DNA of 64,000 nt from Opitutus sp. (lineage in GTDB: Bacteria > Verrucomicrobiota > Verrucomicrobiia > Opitutales > Opitutaceae). Of this stretch, positions 19,908-28,822 are shown piece after piece. Location of the stretch: positions 310,001 to 374,000 of the forward strand of contig JANPZY010000001.1 in NCBI GenBank assembly GCA_024707325.1, given 5' to 3'. A program made the translations under genes and the position numbers. The first letter of the stretch is position 1; every line of letters starts with the position of its first letter. The notes beneath the pieces were generated by a model. The model was not told the origin of the DNA. It did not search any database and was given only the letters and a program-made list of their open reading frames with translations.

Positions 19908-22667
19908 ATGCACTCGCCTCGCTCCACTCTTCGCGGCCGCCGCGGTTCCGCACTCATTCTGGCGATGTTTCTCGTCGTCGTGTTCGGCCTGCTCACCGCG
20001 AGCATGTTGAAATATTCGGGCGCCGAGCGGCGCTCCAACGAGCGCGAACGTCTCATTCTGCGAGCGCGCAACATGGCCGAAAACGTCGCGCTCTACGCAT
20101 CCGAGCAGATCACGGTAAAGCTCTACCGCCTCCGCAATCTCGCCACGCGCAAATTCGCCACCGGCACCAACCAAATCTATCTGCCGCCCGACGACGTTCT
20201 CACGACGTCGTTCTCCGGCCCCACCGACGTCGCCGTTTCCGCGGGCCTCGTCTCCAACACGCCGCTCGCTCTCGTCACTGACACCACGAGCTCCAACCAC
20301 GGCCTGCAGGTCGCGACGGGCAACGTCTCCATTCTCGCCAAGTCCACGATGACGCATCCGTCCATCGGCTCCGTCACGGCCTACGCGCGACAGGAGCTGC
20401 AGGTCACCGAGATCCCGCTGTTTCAATTCGCCATCTTCTACAACCAGGACCTCGAGTTCTCGCCCGGTGCCGACATGGTCATCGCCGGTCCCGTCCACGC
20501 CAACGGCAACCTCATCGCGCGCGGCCAGACTGGTTTTTCCAACACCGTGCAGTTCACCGATCGCGTGACGGCGTCCGGCGGTTTCTACGCCAACACCGCA
20601 CATCGCGGCGCCACCTACAGTGACACCGACGCCGCCGACAACGGACCGGGCGGCACGGGCCCGCTCAATTTCCAAAACCCCGCCGGCACCGTCACCAATA
20701 TCAAATCCAGCAGCGGGGTGTGGCGCGACCACAAGTTCGGCAACGCGTCCGAATCGGCCACCTCGCTCAACCAGTTCAAGACCTTCGCCACCTCCACTTA
20801 CGGCGGCAATCTCCGCACGAGCGTGCACGGCGCCACGCCGCTCGTGCTTCCCGGCATCGACTCCGACGCCGAGTCCAACAGCGGCCGCACCATCATCGAA
20901 GCGCCCTCGGCCGCGGACTCCGCCGGCGTCAAACAGACCAAGTTCTCCCGCCGCGCCGGACTCTACATCATCGTCAATCCCGACAACGAGACGCGCTCCG
21001 GCGTGCTCCCCGATGGTGCGACCGTTTCGATGCCGGCCTACTCCTATCGCTGCTGGCTCAACACCGTCTCGCACGACGGCTCCAACTCCTACACCGAGGT
21101 CGTGCTGCCGGGGCAGCCGAGCTATGGCGCCAACAACGCCACGCAAAACGATCTGCCCAATCGCTTCACCGACAAAACCGCGATCGGCATCAATCAGGTC
21201 CTGCGCATTCCGCTCTCCGGTCGCAGCACCGACGCCCCGATTTCCGGCTGGCTCGCCGACACGTCATTGAAAACTGGATACGCCACCACGCCGCCGAGCG
21301 GCACCGCGCAGCTGACCAATGGCACCACCATCATCCCCGACGCGTTTTTCTACGATCTGCGTCGCGCCGACAACAGCCTCGGCCATCCGTTCAACCGCAG
21401 CGCGGCCAATCCTTTCAAACCGCGCCCGATCGCCAAGATCGACTTCGACCTCATCCGCTTCCGCCTCACGGTCGAACGCTCGGTCAACGGCGCCGCGACC
21501 AGCAGCTCGATCTACTATCCGTCGGTCCCGACCAATTCCACGCAGTGGAGCGCGTTCATCTTCAACCCGTCGGCCACGCGCACCAGCTACGGCCTCGGTC
21601 CCACCACGCAACCCTCGCCCTACAACACCTTCCCCACCTCCGGCGGCGTCATCACTTCGGATCCATTTCGCATCTATTACACCAACGGCACCGCCGTGCC
21701 GGCCTCGGAACTCGTGAGCACTTCGGGCAGCTCGCCGTGGTTCGACGGCATCACGGTTTACGTGAACTCCGTCGATGCGGAAAACCGCACGCGCACCGCC
21801 GGTGTGCTCAATCGCCAGGATTCCGGCGTGCGCCTCTGGAACGGCCGCGGCCGCGTCATCTCGCTCGATCCGAGCACCTATTCCGGACGCACCGGTTTCA
21901 GCTTCGCGACCAACGACGCCGCCTACATCGTCGGACACTTCAACGCCGACGGCTCGATCAACTCCAACTCCAACTCCACCGGTAACGGCGGCTACAGCGC
22001 GCGCTATCCTGACAACGCCGACGAGATGCTCTGCGCCGTCATGGCCGATTCGATCACGATTCTCTCACAGCCCACCTTCAGCAACCCGAGCGGCACCACC
22101 TACCGCCAGACCAGCGGCTGGTCCGATTCGCTCAGCGGTCACCGCCGTGACGACGGCTCGAGTTTCGCGTGGAGTTCCTCGTGGGCGACCTCCAACCCCA
22201 GCGGCAGCAATCGCCAGGACGGCGTGAACACCGCGCTCACGCCCGCCGCGATGCCCAACCTCAGCTATGCCGTGAGCGGTGGTAACAATCGCCAGCAAAA
22301 GTTCTCTCCCGTCGTCACCGAGATTTCCACCTGTCTGCTCACCGGCATCGTGCCGACCGATTCGCACCAATCCAGCGGTGGCGTGCACAACTATCCCCGT
22401 CTCCTGGAAAATTGGTCCGGCACCGGCCTGTATATCCGCGGCTCGATGGTCGCGATGTTCAGCAGCGTGATCGGGACCGAGCCGTGGAGCATCCGCCTCT
22501 ACACCGGCGCGGGCCGCTACTGGGGTTTGCACCAAAGCCTGCGCAACGCGAACCACGACGTCCCGCTCGAGCCCACGCTGCTCAACGCGCAGCGCCTGCA
22601 CTACACCGAACTCAGCGCCACCGAATACGCCGCGGAAAAAGCCGCGATCGAAGCGCTGGCGGATTGA
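19908..22667 (+). CDS. Very large PilX-like minor pilin/tip protein
   Basis: 919 residues, far longer than typical PilX (about 180-200). The first 60 residues have the PilX-like N-terminus (GSALILAMFLVVVFGLL), without Glu at +5. The remaining 850 residues are rich in Ser, Thr, Asn and Gly, with no recognised domain, and look like an exported surface region. In the operon after PilV- and PilW-like genes, it may be a pilus-tip adhesin analogous to PilY1, which is an inference from position and size. No von Willebrand or beta-propeller motif was recognised. A strong terminator follows. Confidence 0.7.
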   Translation: MHSPRSTLRGRRGSALILAMFLVVVFGLLTASMLKYSGAERRSNERERLILRARNMAENVALYASEQITVKLYRLRNLATRKFATGTNQIYLPPDDVLTTSFSGPTDVAVSAGLVSNTPLALVTDTTSSNHGLQVATGNVSILAKSTMTHPSIGSVTAYARQELQVTEIPLFQFAIFYNQDLEFSPGADMVIAGPVHANGNLIARGQTGFSNTVQFTDRVTASGGFYANTAHRGATYSDTDAADNGPGGTGPLNFQNPAGTVTNIKSSSGVWRDHKFGNASESATSLNQFKTFATSTYGGNLRTSVHGATPLVLPGIDSDAESNSGRTIIEAPSAADSAGVKQTKFSRRAGLYIIVNPDNETRSGVLPDGATVSMPAYSYRCWLNTVSHDGSNSYTEVVLPGQPSYGANNATQNDLPNRFTDKTAIGINQVLRIPLSGRSTDAPISGWLADTSLKTGYATTPPSGTAQLTNGTTIIPDAFFYDLRRADNSLGHPFNRSAANPFKPRPIAKIDFDLIRFRLTVERSVNGAATSSSIYYPSVPTNSTQWSAFIFNPSATRTSYGLGPTTQPSPYNTFPTSGGVITSDPFRIYYTNGTAVPASELVSTSGSSPWFDGITVYVNSVDAENRTRTAGVLNRQDSGVRLWNGRGRVISLDPSTYSGRTGFSFATNDAAYIVGHFNADGSINSNSNSTGNGGYSARYPDNADEMLCAVMADSITILSQPTFSNPSGTTYRQTSGWSDSLSGHRRDDGSSFAWSSSWATSNPSGSNRQDGVNTALTPAAMPNLSYAVSGGNNRQQKFSPVVTEISTCLLTGIVPTDSHQSSGGVHNYPRLLENWSGTGLYIRGSMVAMFSSVIGTEPWSIRLYTGAGRYWGLHQSLRNANHDVPLEPTLLNAQRLHYTELSATEYAAEKAAIEALAD

Positions 22668-22691
22668 GCGAGGGCGGATCGATAGAACTGC

Positions 22692-22720
22692 AGCCGCGGC
22701 GAAAACGCCGCGGCTTTTTT
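22692..22720 (+). terminator. Rho-independent terminator of the minor pilin operon
   Basis: AGCCGCGGCG and CGCCGCGGCT form a 10-bp stem with an AAAA loop, followed by TTTTTT, 25 bases after the PilX-like stop codon. Confidence 0.9.
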
Positions 22721-23319
22721 GGTCACGGAGGCTCGGAGAACGGAGCCAGTTTCGGCGGAGCGGAACGCGCGGCGAACCGCTCGCTGGTTCTTCTTCGCCG
22801 CCGCGCTTCACCGAAGGGCTGCTGACGTAGAACACCGCGCGGTCAGCGCAGGGTGAATCGGCAGAGCGTCGGCAGCTACCTTTAGCAGATCGCCTCGCGA
22901 GCGAGCGCATGAGCGTCAGCGTGCTTTCGTCTCTCGCACCGCCCGGCGAGGACACCGGCTCCACCTGACTGAGGACCAAGATGGGGACGCGACGCCCTCG
23001 TCGCGTCGGCGCGCTCCGGCCGCGGCGAAGTTCAGCCGAAGGCCAGCCTGACATCCACTTGGAGCTTCGCTGCCCAAAAGCGTGGCGCACCGCACACTGG
23101 ATTCTTGGCACCGCTCAGAATGACAGCACCCAAAACTCCGTCCCCGGTTTCCCTCTTCCCCCTTTCCCGCTTCCACCATCGCACCTTTCCCTGCTTCCGC
23201 CCTTCCGCGTTTCCGCGGTTTCTCCGCCCCTCCTCCCTTTCTCCGCGCTTCCGTGCTTCCGTGATGAGTCGGATTTTCCGCCTCATCTCTCCTCTCCGCA
23301 GCCTTGGCGACGAAGAAAA
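22721..23319. other. 600-base intergenic region without a gene
   Basis: No convincing coding sequence: open frames across it have no family character and change composition abruptly. It holds a 9-bp hairpin (GACGCGACG/CGTCGCGTC at 22986-23007), a copy of the composite repeat cassette (23094-23266, listed separately) and otherwise degenerate GC-rich sequence. It leads into the 3' end of the RNase P RNA gene. Confidence 0.7.
23094..23266. repeat. Composite repeat cassette, copy 1
   Basis: A short core, CACTGGATTCTT followed a few bases later by CGCTCAGAATGACAG (23094-23126), is followed after about 24 bases by about 115 bases of pyrimidine-rich sequence with repeated CTTCCGCG and TTTCCG blocks. 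The same two-part order and orientation recur at 25472-25630. It lies in DNA with no gene. Confidence 0.75.
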
Positions 23320-23760
23320 TTAGCTTTGGGGCCGGTAAGCCGGATTCTGTTCCACGCCTTGCGGCGCTTCGATCGTCATTTCTCTCGCGCGCATCTCGCG
23401 ACGCGCCCGGTCTCCGAAGAGACTGCAGCATACCCGCGACTATCGGACGGGCCGCCCAGCCGCCTATTTTGCCTTGCACCGGATGGGGTTTTTCGTGCCG
23501 CCGTCATCGCTGACGGCGCGGTGGGCTCTTACCCCACCTTTTCACCCTTACCTCGCGGTTGCCCGCGCGGCGGTATGTTCTCTGTGACACTTTCCGTCGC
23601 GGCGCTTTGAAACGCCGCGCCCGCACTTGCGGTGAAGCTCGTGCGGCATCCTGCCCTGCGGTGTCCGGACTTTCCTCTCCGATTTGTTCTAAAACGGATG
23701 CGGCGGCACCCGCATCTTGGGATCAAAGAACACGGAGCGACGATCAGGCCCCAAAGCTAA
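23320..23760 (-). ncRNA. rnpB: RNase P RNA (class A type)
   Basis: On the minus strand the universal elements appear in order: GAGGAAAGTCCGGACACC near the 5' end (about 23660-23677), AAACCCCATCCGGTGCAAGG (about 23475-23494) and ACAGAATCCGGCTTACCGGC near the 3' end (about 23330-23350). The ends are set by a perfect 14-bp P1 helix: TTAGCTTTGGGGCC at 23747-23760 and its complement at 23320-23333. The RNA is the catalytic part of RNase P, which matures tRNA 5' ends. Length (about 440) is at the upper end of the usual range. Protein-coding frames drawn over it are artefacts. Confidence 0.95.
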
Positions 23761-23896
23761 GCCGGCGACACTGCCCGCGCGCTGCCGCATCCGCAAGCCC
23801 GCTCTCCGCCGCACGCCTCGTCTGGCGTGGCCACACCGCCAGATTCTCCCTTGGGCCGCCCCATTCTGCTTCTGCCCGGGGCAACCGCACTCCGCA

Positions 23897-23921
23897 CAAA
23901 GTCAACCAATAGTTGACTTTG
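23897..23921. promoter_or_regulatory. 10-bp inverted repeat between rnpB and flagellin
   Basis: CAAAGTCAAC and GTTGACTTTG form a perfect dyad around a 5-base centre. It lacks a T tract, so it is more like an operator than a terminator. On the minus strand it contains TTGACTTTG, a possible -35 element for rnpB, but the distance to the rnpB 5' end (about 135 bases) is long. The binding factor is unknown. Confidence 0.4.
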
Positions 23922-24041
23922 TAGGGACCGACAACGGTGCCGCGATGGGAGAGGTGGAGGTCGGTGGAGCTGCCGGGGGCTTGATGTTTTCCGGAGGCGC
24001 GCGGGAGGCGATGCGTGACTCGGGCGCGTCACCATGGACAC

Positions 24042-24075
24042 AAAAAAGGCCCGCGCCCTTCCACGAGCGCGGGCC
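24042..24075 (-). terminator. Rho-independent terminator of flagellin gene
   Basis: On the minus strand GGCCCGCGC and GCGCGGGCC form a 9-bp stem followed by TTTTTT, about 55 bases after the flagellin stop codon. Confidence 0.9.
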
Positions 24076-24130
24076 GGTGGAGCAAAGCTCCACGCAACCG
24101 AAAGAAGTGCGTTACCCGCTCTCAGCGTGC

Positions 24131-25009
24131 TTAGCTCTGGAGGAGCTTGAGCACGGACTGCGGCGTCTGGTTCGCCTGCGAGAGCATCGCGGTGCCGGAC
24201 TGCACGAGGATGTTGTATTTCGCGAGATCGGTGGACTCACGCGCGACATCCACGTCGCGGATGCGCGAGATGGCGGAGGAGAGATTCTCGTATTCGATCG
24301 AGAGGGTCGTGGCGGCGAGCTCGAGACGCGATTGCGAAGCACCCAGAGTCGCTCGCTCGGTGGCGACCTGTTGGATGGCGTCGGTGATCGTCGCGATGAT
24401 GTCGGGGTCGCCCAGCGAAGTCTCATAATCGCCAGCGGAGTCCTTCGAGATCAGGTCCTTCATCGCGCCCTTGCGCAGATCCGTCTGACCGATGGTCATC
24501 GTCTGACCCACGGCCTGGCCGATCGTGACGGTGAGCGCGGCGGAGTCGGAGCCGAAGAGCGTGATGCCGTTAAACGCGCCGAGCGGCGTGTCGATGTCGG
24601 CGGTGCCGCCGATCTGCGCCTGCGTGCCACCGATGGTGTCGCGGAGCTGATCCTGCAGCGCGGCAAATTCCTGCTGATAAAGATCGAGGTCGGTCGAGTT
24701 CTTGGTGACGTCCTTGCCGAGGATCGCGAGCTCGCTCATGCGCGAGAGGATCTTCGTCATGCCGCTCATGAAGCCGTCGGCGGTCTGGATATAGGAGATG
24801 GCGTTCTGGACGTTCGTCGAAGCGGCCTGCACACGGCGGTTTTGGGCGTCGAGTTTTTCGGAGACCGCGAGACCGGCGGCGTCGTCGGAGGGGTTGACGA
24901 TCTTCGAGCCGGACGAAAGCCGCGTCAGAGACCGGCCGAGGGCTTCCTGACTGGCATTCAGCTGACGGGCGGCCGCGAGGGCTTGGATGTTGGTGTTGAT
25001 GACGCTCAT
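24131..25009 (-). CDS. fliC: Flagellin
   Basis: 292 residues. The N-terminal D0/D1 region is clear (MSVINTNIQALAAARQLN, then LSSGSKIVNPSDDAAGLAV). The C-terminal region ends with the D1/D0 pattern (SRIRDVDVARESTDLAKYN, then TAMLSQANQTPQSVLKLL). The central variable domain is very short, so this is a minimal flagellin. The ATG at 25007-25009 gives the canonical start; a longer frame from 25096 is not supported. A sigma-54 type site lies 63 bases upstream of the start. CsrA and FliW are encoded just beyond, fitting flagellin-level translational control. The leader has no clear Shine-Dalgarno sequence. Confidence 0.95.
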   Translation of the reverse strand: MSVINTNIQALAAARQLNASQEALGRSLTRLSSGSKIVNPSDDAAGLAVSEKLDAQNRRVQAASTNVQNAISYIQTADGFMSGMTKILSRMSELAILGKDVTKNSTDLDLYQQEFAALQDQLRDTIGGTQAQIGGTADIDTPLGAFNGITLFGSDSAALTVTIGQAVGQTMTIGQTDLRKGAMKDLISKDSAGDYETSLGDPDIIATITDAIQQVATERATLGASQSRLELAATTLSIEYENLSSAISRIRDVDVARESTDLAKYNILVQSGTAMLSQANQTPQSVLKLLQS

Positions 25010-25071
25010 GACTGGGACGGTTGAAAGGACGCTTCTTCTTTGGTCGGGAGTTTTGGGAGAGCCCAACCTTG

Positions 25072-25087
25072 TGCAGGCGCCATGCCA
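25072..25087 (-). promoter_or_regulatory. Sigma-54 type promoter of flagellin
   Basis: On the minus strand TGGCATGGCGCCTGCA has GG and GC separated by exactly ten bases, as in -24/-12 promoters. The predicted start point is near 25061, giving a leader of about 52 bases. The -12 half (TGCA) is weaker than at the other two sites. Confidence 0.6.
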
Positions 25088-25249
25088 GTTACCCAACTCG
25101 TTGTTTTACCGTGTTTTAGAAATTCTCTCTTTCACAGAGGCAAATCTTACCGGGAGTCCGCAAAGCCACGCTGGGCAGCAATTTCCCTGTCCCGAGCGCT
25201 TTAGTGAAAGCCAATGGCCGCGAAACACCCGGGCGTGATTCGTGCCTGA

Positions 25250-25425
25250 GTGCGCACCGGGTCGAGCCAAGGTCCGGACCGAGTCGGGACAGGTTGCGGA
25301 CCGAGTCGCGCCCACGTCCGAACACGGTCGAGCCCAGGTGCGGCGTGGGTCGAGCCCAGGTGCGGCTCGAGTCGGGACGAGGTGCAGCCACGGTCGAGGC
25401 GAAGTGCGGACTCGGTCGCGAGGAA
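25250..25425. repeat. 22-bp tandem repeat array A3
   Basis: Eight contiguous 22-bp units start at 25250, 25272, 25294, 25316, 25338, 25360, 25382 and 25404. They have the same unit as the other arrays. The array lies between the flagellin promoter region and the csrA terminator, in DNA with no gene. A degenerate unit may precede it. Confidence 0.9.
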
Positions 25426-25471
25426 CCACGGAAGAAGAATCCCTGCGCGGCGGCGCGCGGCGACGAAAGTC

Positions 25472-25630
25472 CCACTGGATTCTTCGCTTCGCTCAGAATG
25501 ACAGAAGAGGACCGCAGGAAGACGCCTCATGCCCTTTCCTCCTTTCCTGCTTTCCACATTGCTTCCCCCTCTTCCGCGGTTTCGCGTTTCCGAGATTTCC
25601 GCTGCTTCCCCTCTTCCGTGTTTCCGCGAT
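25472..25630. repeat. Composite repeat cassette, copy 2
   Basis: The core CACTGGATTCTT with CGCTCAGAATGACAG (25472-25503) is followed after about 28 bases by about 100 bases of pyrimidine-rich sequence with repeated CTTCCGCG and TTTCCG blocks. It matches copy 1 at 23094-23266 in order and orientation. It directly follows array A3 and precedes the csrA terminator. Confidence 0.75.
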
Positions 25631-25647
25631 CGAGCTCTCCGCGCGCG

Positions 25648-25691
25648 AAAAAAAACGCCCGGCTCGAAGCCTTGGGAGCTCGAGTCGGGCG
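25648..25691 (-). terminator. Rho-independent terminator of flagellar operon 1
   Basis: On the minus strand GCCCGACTCGAGC and GCTTCGAGCCGGGC form a stem with one or two mismatches, followed by eight T residues. It lies after the csrA stop codon. Confidence 0.85.
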
Positions 25692-25716
25692 GAGAACAAA
25701 CGCTGCGCGTAGCGGC

Positions 25717-26016
25717 CTATCCGTGTTTCGCGGCGACGGCTTCGCCACCGGCGTTTTGCGCGGGAGGCGGCGGCGTGGCGGTCTTGGCCTTGGGCTTGAC
25801 CGCGAGAATCGGGAGCGAATCGGCTTTGGGGGCGCGAACAGCGGCAGCCTCATTGCTGGCCGCGATATCGGAGAGGACTTCCTTGCGGAAAATCGGAACT
25901 TCGCGCGGGGCGGAGATGCCGATCTTCACAAAGTCGCCCTCGATGCGGGTGATGCGAATCTCGATGGAATCGCCGATCACGATCGCCTCGTTAACCTTCC
26001 GTGAGAGGACGAGCAT
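25717..26016 (-). CDS. csrA: Carbon storage / translation regulator CsrA with C-terminal extension
   Basis: 99 residues. The first 60 are a standard CsrA fold: [16 protein letters not shown], then [17 protein letters not shown], with the RNA-binding beta-strand edges. The remaining about 38 residues are an Ala/Pro/Lys-rich tail not found in short CsrA proteins. CsrA binds GGA motifs in leader RNAs. FliW, its protein antagonist, is encoded 13 bases upstream, as in flagellin homeostasis systems where FliW trades between flagellin and CsrA. CsrA is the last gene of flagellar operon 1. No clear GGA lies near the flagellin start codon, so its target there is uncertain. Confidence 0.93.
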   Translation of the reverse strand: MLVLSRKVNEAIVIGDSIEIRITRIEGDFVKIGISAPREVPIFRKEVLSDIAASNEAAAVRAPKADSLPILAVKPKAKTATPPPPAQNAGGEAVAAKHG

Positions 26017-26029
26017 GGCGGTGGGTGCT

Positions 26030-26494
26030 TTACGCGATCCGTGCGCAAGCTTGCGCGGGTGAATTGTCGACGAGCGCGTAGTGGGCGCTGTAACGGGAAT
26101 AGTTGGAGATGACGAGCTGACGTCCGATCCGCGTGCGGCGATTCACAATGATCGGGCCGACGAGGTTGACGGTAGCCTCCACCGGCTGTTGCTGGCGGAG
26201 GGTGACGATGTTGAGCACCATCGCATGGGCGGGGTCTCCGATGCCGAGCTGTTCGGCGTCTTCATCGAAGATCTCGGGTTCATAGTCGGCGATGATGCCG
26301 CCCGGTTCCATGACGACGAAATGAATCGTATCCGGTCCATGGAGACGCAGCCAGAGGAACGGCAGGTGATCGGGCATGTAAAGCAGCTCCGCGCGCTTGT
26401 AAGCGGAGAAGCCGATGATGCCTTGCGGCAGCTCGATCTGATTGGCGGGGGAGGCGCCAAAGTCGATCGGTGTGATGTCTGACAGCACTTTCAT
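26030..26494 (-). CDS. fliW: Flagellar assembly factor FliW
   Basis: 154 residues beginning [13 protein letters not shown] and containing [20 protein letters not shown], then the late block [20 protein letters not shown]. These are typical FliW features. FliW binds flagellin and CsrA in exclusive complexes, so that flagellin accumulation releases CsrA to block flagellin translation. It sits between flgL and csrA in a run of closely spaced genes. Confidence 0.93.
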   Translation of the reverse strand: MKVLSDITPIDFGASPANQIELPQGIIGFSAYKRAELLYMPDHLPFLWLRLHGPDTIHFVVMEPGGIIADYEPEIFDEDAEQLGIGDPAHAMVLNIVTLRQQQPVEATVNLVGPIIVNRRTRIGRQLVISNYSRYSAHYALVDNSPAQACARIA

Positions 26495-26515
26495 GGGAAG
26501 GGGCGCGGAGTTGGG

Positions 26516-27412
26516 TTAGGAGATGTAGTCGAGGAGAGAGAGGTTCATGACCTTGGCAGCAGACGCCAACGCAGCCTGGTAGGCGGTGGACGCCTGGCTG
26601 AGTTTCACGACGGTGCTGGGCAGATCGATGTCGGCTTCGCCGGAAATGAGGGATTCGAGATTGGTGGCGCGGGTGGCCTGCTGGGCCTGAGCGGCTTCGA
26701 TGCGCGACTGCACGCCGCCGGTGTCGGCCATGGCTTCAATGATCACGTCTTCGCTCGCAACGAGCGGGCTTTGCGCGGCGGCCACGGCTCCGGTGTCGCC
26801 GGATTTGAGCGCATCGCGCAGCGCGACGAGATTGGTGATGAAATCAGCGATGCCGGCGTTGGTGGCTCCGCTGGTGCGGGGCGAGACGCTGGAGGTTTCG
26901 GAAAGCGGAATCGAAGCGCGGTCGTTGTTGCCGTCGTAGGTGACGCCGGTGATCGCGCCATCGGCATCGCGCGTGACGGAGAACGGCGCAGTCGCCGTCT
27001 CGGTGCCGCCGAAAAGGTAGTCGTTGCCGAGTTTGCCGTTGGCGAGTTCGAGGGCCTGCTCGATGAGCTGATCGACTTCGGCCGCGTAGCCTTTCATCGC
27101 GTCAGGACCGATGGCGCTGGCACCGAGGGTGGCGAGTTCGCCGGCGCGGTCGGAAACTTTCTTGAGGCTCTGCAGGCCGGAGTAGCTGGCCTGCGAGATG
27201 GCCATCGCGCGGTTGGCGTTGTTGACGTATTGGGCGAGCTGGCGCTGCTCGCTCTGAAGATTGAGCACGCGACCCATCGCAGCGGCATCGTCCTCGGGAT
27301 TGAGCACGCGGCGGCCGGTGGCGACCTGGGTCTGCAGTTTGGCCTGATCGACCGTCAGCTGCTGGATCTGACGGAGCATCGCTTCGGAAACGGTGTTGCT
27401 GGCTACGCGCAT
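26516..27412 (-). CDS. flgL: Flagellar hook-filament junction protein FlgL
   Basis: 298 residues related to flagellin in both ends: near the N-terminus QIQQLTVDQAKLQTQVATGR, then VLNPEDDAAAMGR, and at the C-terminus VVKLSQASTAYQAALASAAKV. FlgL (HAP3) joins the hook cap to the filament and follows flgK in the usual order. It ends 21 bases before fliW. Confidence 0.9.
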   Translation of the reverse strand: MRVASNTVSEAMLRQIQQLTVDQAKLQTQVATGRRVLNPEDDAAAMGRVLNLQSEQRQLAQYVNNANRAMAISQASYSGLQSLKKVSDRAGELATLGASAIGPDAMKGYAAEVDQLIEQALELANGKLGNDYLFGGTETATAPFSVTRDADGAITGVTYDGNNDRASIPLSETSSVSPRTSGATNAGIADFITNLVALRDALKSGDTGAVAAAQSPLVASEDVIIEAMADTGGVQSRIEAAQAQQATRATNLESLISGEADIDLPSTVVKLSQASTAYQAALASAAKVMNLSLLDYIS

Positions 27413-27435
27413 GGCGAGGTGGGCGATGGTTCAGG

Positions 27436-28818
27436 TTAACGGCCGAGCTGGGTGACGACGACCTCGAGGAGGTTGTCGATGGTCTGGAAAACGCGCGAAG
27501 AGGCCTGGAACGCGCGCTGGAATTTCATGAGGTCGGCCATCTCTTCATCGAGATTCACGCCGCTCACGGTGTCGCGCTGCGTGCGGACGAGCGTCTCGAT
27601 GTTGTTCTGGTCGGTGACGCGGGTGTTCGCGCCGGCGAGGGCCTGGCCGAGCTCGCTGACGGTGAGCGAATAGAACGACCGGAAGGTGCCGTCGATCGAA
27701 TCGCCCGGCGTGGAGAATTGCTTCGAAGCGAGCTGCGCGATCGCGAGCGCGATGCTGTTGTCGCCCGAGCCGCCGGTGCCTGCGACGAGCGATGCAGTCG
27801 TGATCGAGCTGTCGAGGCGGATGGTCGCAGCGGTGGTGCCGCCCGCGGCGAAGAAAGCGCCGCCGTATTCGCCGTTGACCGAGGCCACGAGCTGCGCGGC
27901 GAGCGCGTCGAGATTGGAGCGCACGGCCTGCACGCCGCTGTTCTTCGCATCGAGCGAGCCCTGGATCGAACCCGAGGCGAGCGCGATCGGAGTGTTGGCC
28001 GCGCCGGCGGTGATCACGCCGCCGTTGTAGCCGAGCGAGTTGGTGACGTTGATGCCGTCGACGAGCAGGACGTCGTTGCCGTCGTTGTCCTGGACCGAGA
28101 TCTGCAGCGTGCCGTCGCCGGGATCGCTGACGCTGAACGGGAGTTTCGCGGCAAGTTTTTCAAGCGTGGCCTGGCGCTGGTCGCGCAGGTCGACGGCGGA
28201 ACCGGGATTGTTGATCTCAAAGCGCGCGATCTGGCTGTTGAGATCGGCGAGCGTGGTGAGGAGCGTGTTGGCCTCGGCGACATCGGTCGAAATCTGGACG
28301 TCGAGATCGCTCTGCACCTGCGCGAGGCGCGCATCCGCCAACTGGATACGGTCGGTGAGAATGCCGACGCTCTGGATCAGCGCCGCGCGCTGGCCGGAGT
28401 CGGTGGGATTGGCCGCGAGGGCCTGGAAAGAGTTGAAGAAACCGTCGAGCGCGGCGGCGATGCCGGTGTCGGTCGACGTGCTCGCGTTGGACGTGCTCGC
28501 GACGCTCTGCCCGAGGCTGGCCTGCGCGCGCTGATACGCGCTTTGCATGGCCTTGTAATAGGCGGTGAGCGACGTTTCGCGGACCACCTGGCGGTCGAGC
28601 AGCGTATCGCGGAGCTGCTGGATGCCGAGCGCTTCGAGACCCAGGCTCTCCGCACCGCTGGCGGTGACGACCGTCCCACGGTCACCATAGATCACGCGCT
28701 GGCGCGCGTAACTGGTGTTGTTGACGTTCGCCAGGTTCTTGCCGGCGATCTCGAGCGAACGGCTGTGCGCCGACATTGCTCGGACCGAAGAGTTGAGACT
28801 GGCGAAGAGACCGGACAT
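27436..28818 (-). CDS. flgK: Flagellar hook-associated protein FlgK
   Basis: 460 residues. The N-terminus (MSGLFASLNSSVRAMSAHSR, then LEIAGKNLANVNNTSYARQR) is the basal-rod type start. The C-terminus (GVNLDEEMADLMKFQRAFQ, then VFQTIDNLLEVVVTQL) is the HAP1 signature. FlgK is the first junction protein at the hook-filament boundary. It is shorter than enterobacterial FlgK (about 550) because the central region is reduced. Confidence 0.93.
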   Translation of the reverse strand: MSGLFASLNSSVRAMSAHSRSLEIAGKNLANVNNTSYARQRVIYGDRGTVVTASGAESLGLEALGIQQLRDTLLDRQVVRETSLTAYYKAMQSAYQRAQASLGQSVASTSNASTSTDTGIAAALDGFFNSFQALAANPTDSGQRAALIQSVGILTDRIQLADARLAQVQSDLDVQISTDVAEANTLLTTLADLNSQIARFEINNPGSAVDLRDQRQATLEKLAAKLPFSVSDPGDGTLQISVQDNDGNDVLLVDGINVTNSLGYNGGVITAGAANTPIALASGSIQGSLDAKNSGVQAVRSNLDALAAQLVASVNGEYGGAFFAAGGTTAATIRLDSSITTASLVAGTGGSGDNSIALAIAQLASKQFSTPGDSIDGTFRSFYSLTVSELGQALAGANTRVTDQNNIETLVRTQRDTVSGVNLDEEMADLMKFQRAFQASSRVFQTIDNLLEVVVTQLGR

Positions 28819-28822
28819 GGAA

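Noticed and set aside
22981-23610. 209-residue coding frame over the intergenic region and rnpB
   Set aside because: It crosses repeats and the RNase P RNA gene; it has no family character and no ribosome binding site.
24131-25096. Longer flagellin start at 25096
   Set aside because: The extra residues are not flagellin-like, and the frame would start upstream of the sigma-54 site at 25072-25087.
25136-25185. Cyclic di-GMP (GEMM) riboswitch on the plus strand
   Set aside because: GGCAAA and CCGCAAAGCCACG resemble parts of the motif, but the connecting stem is not formed and the strand is opposite to the flagellin gene.
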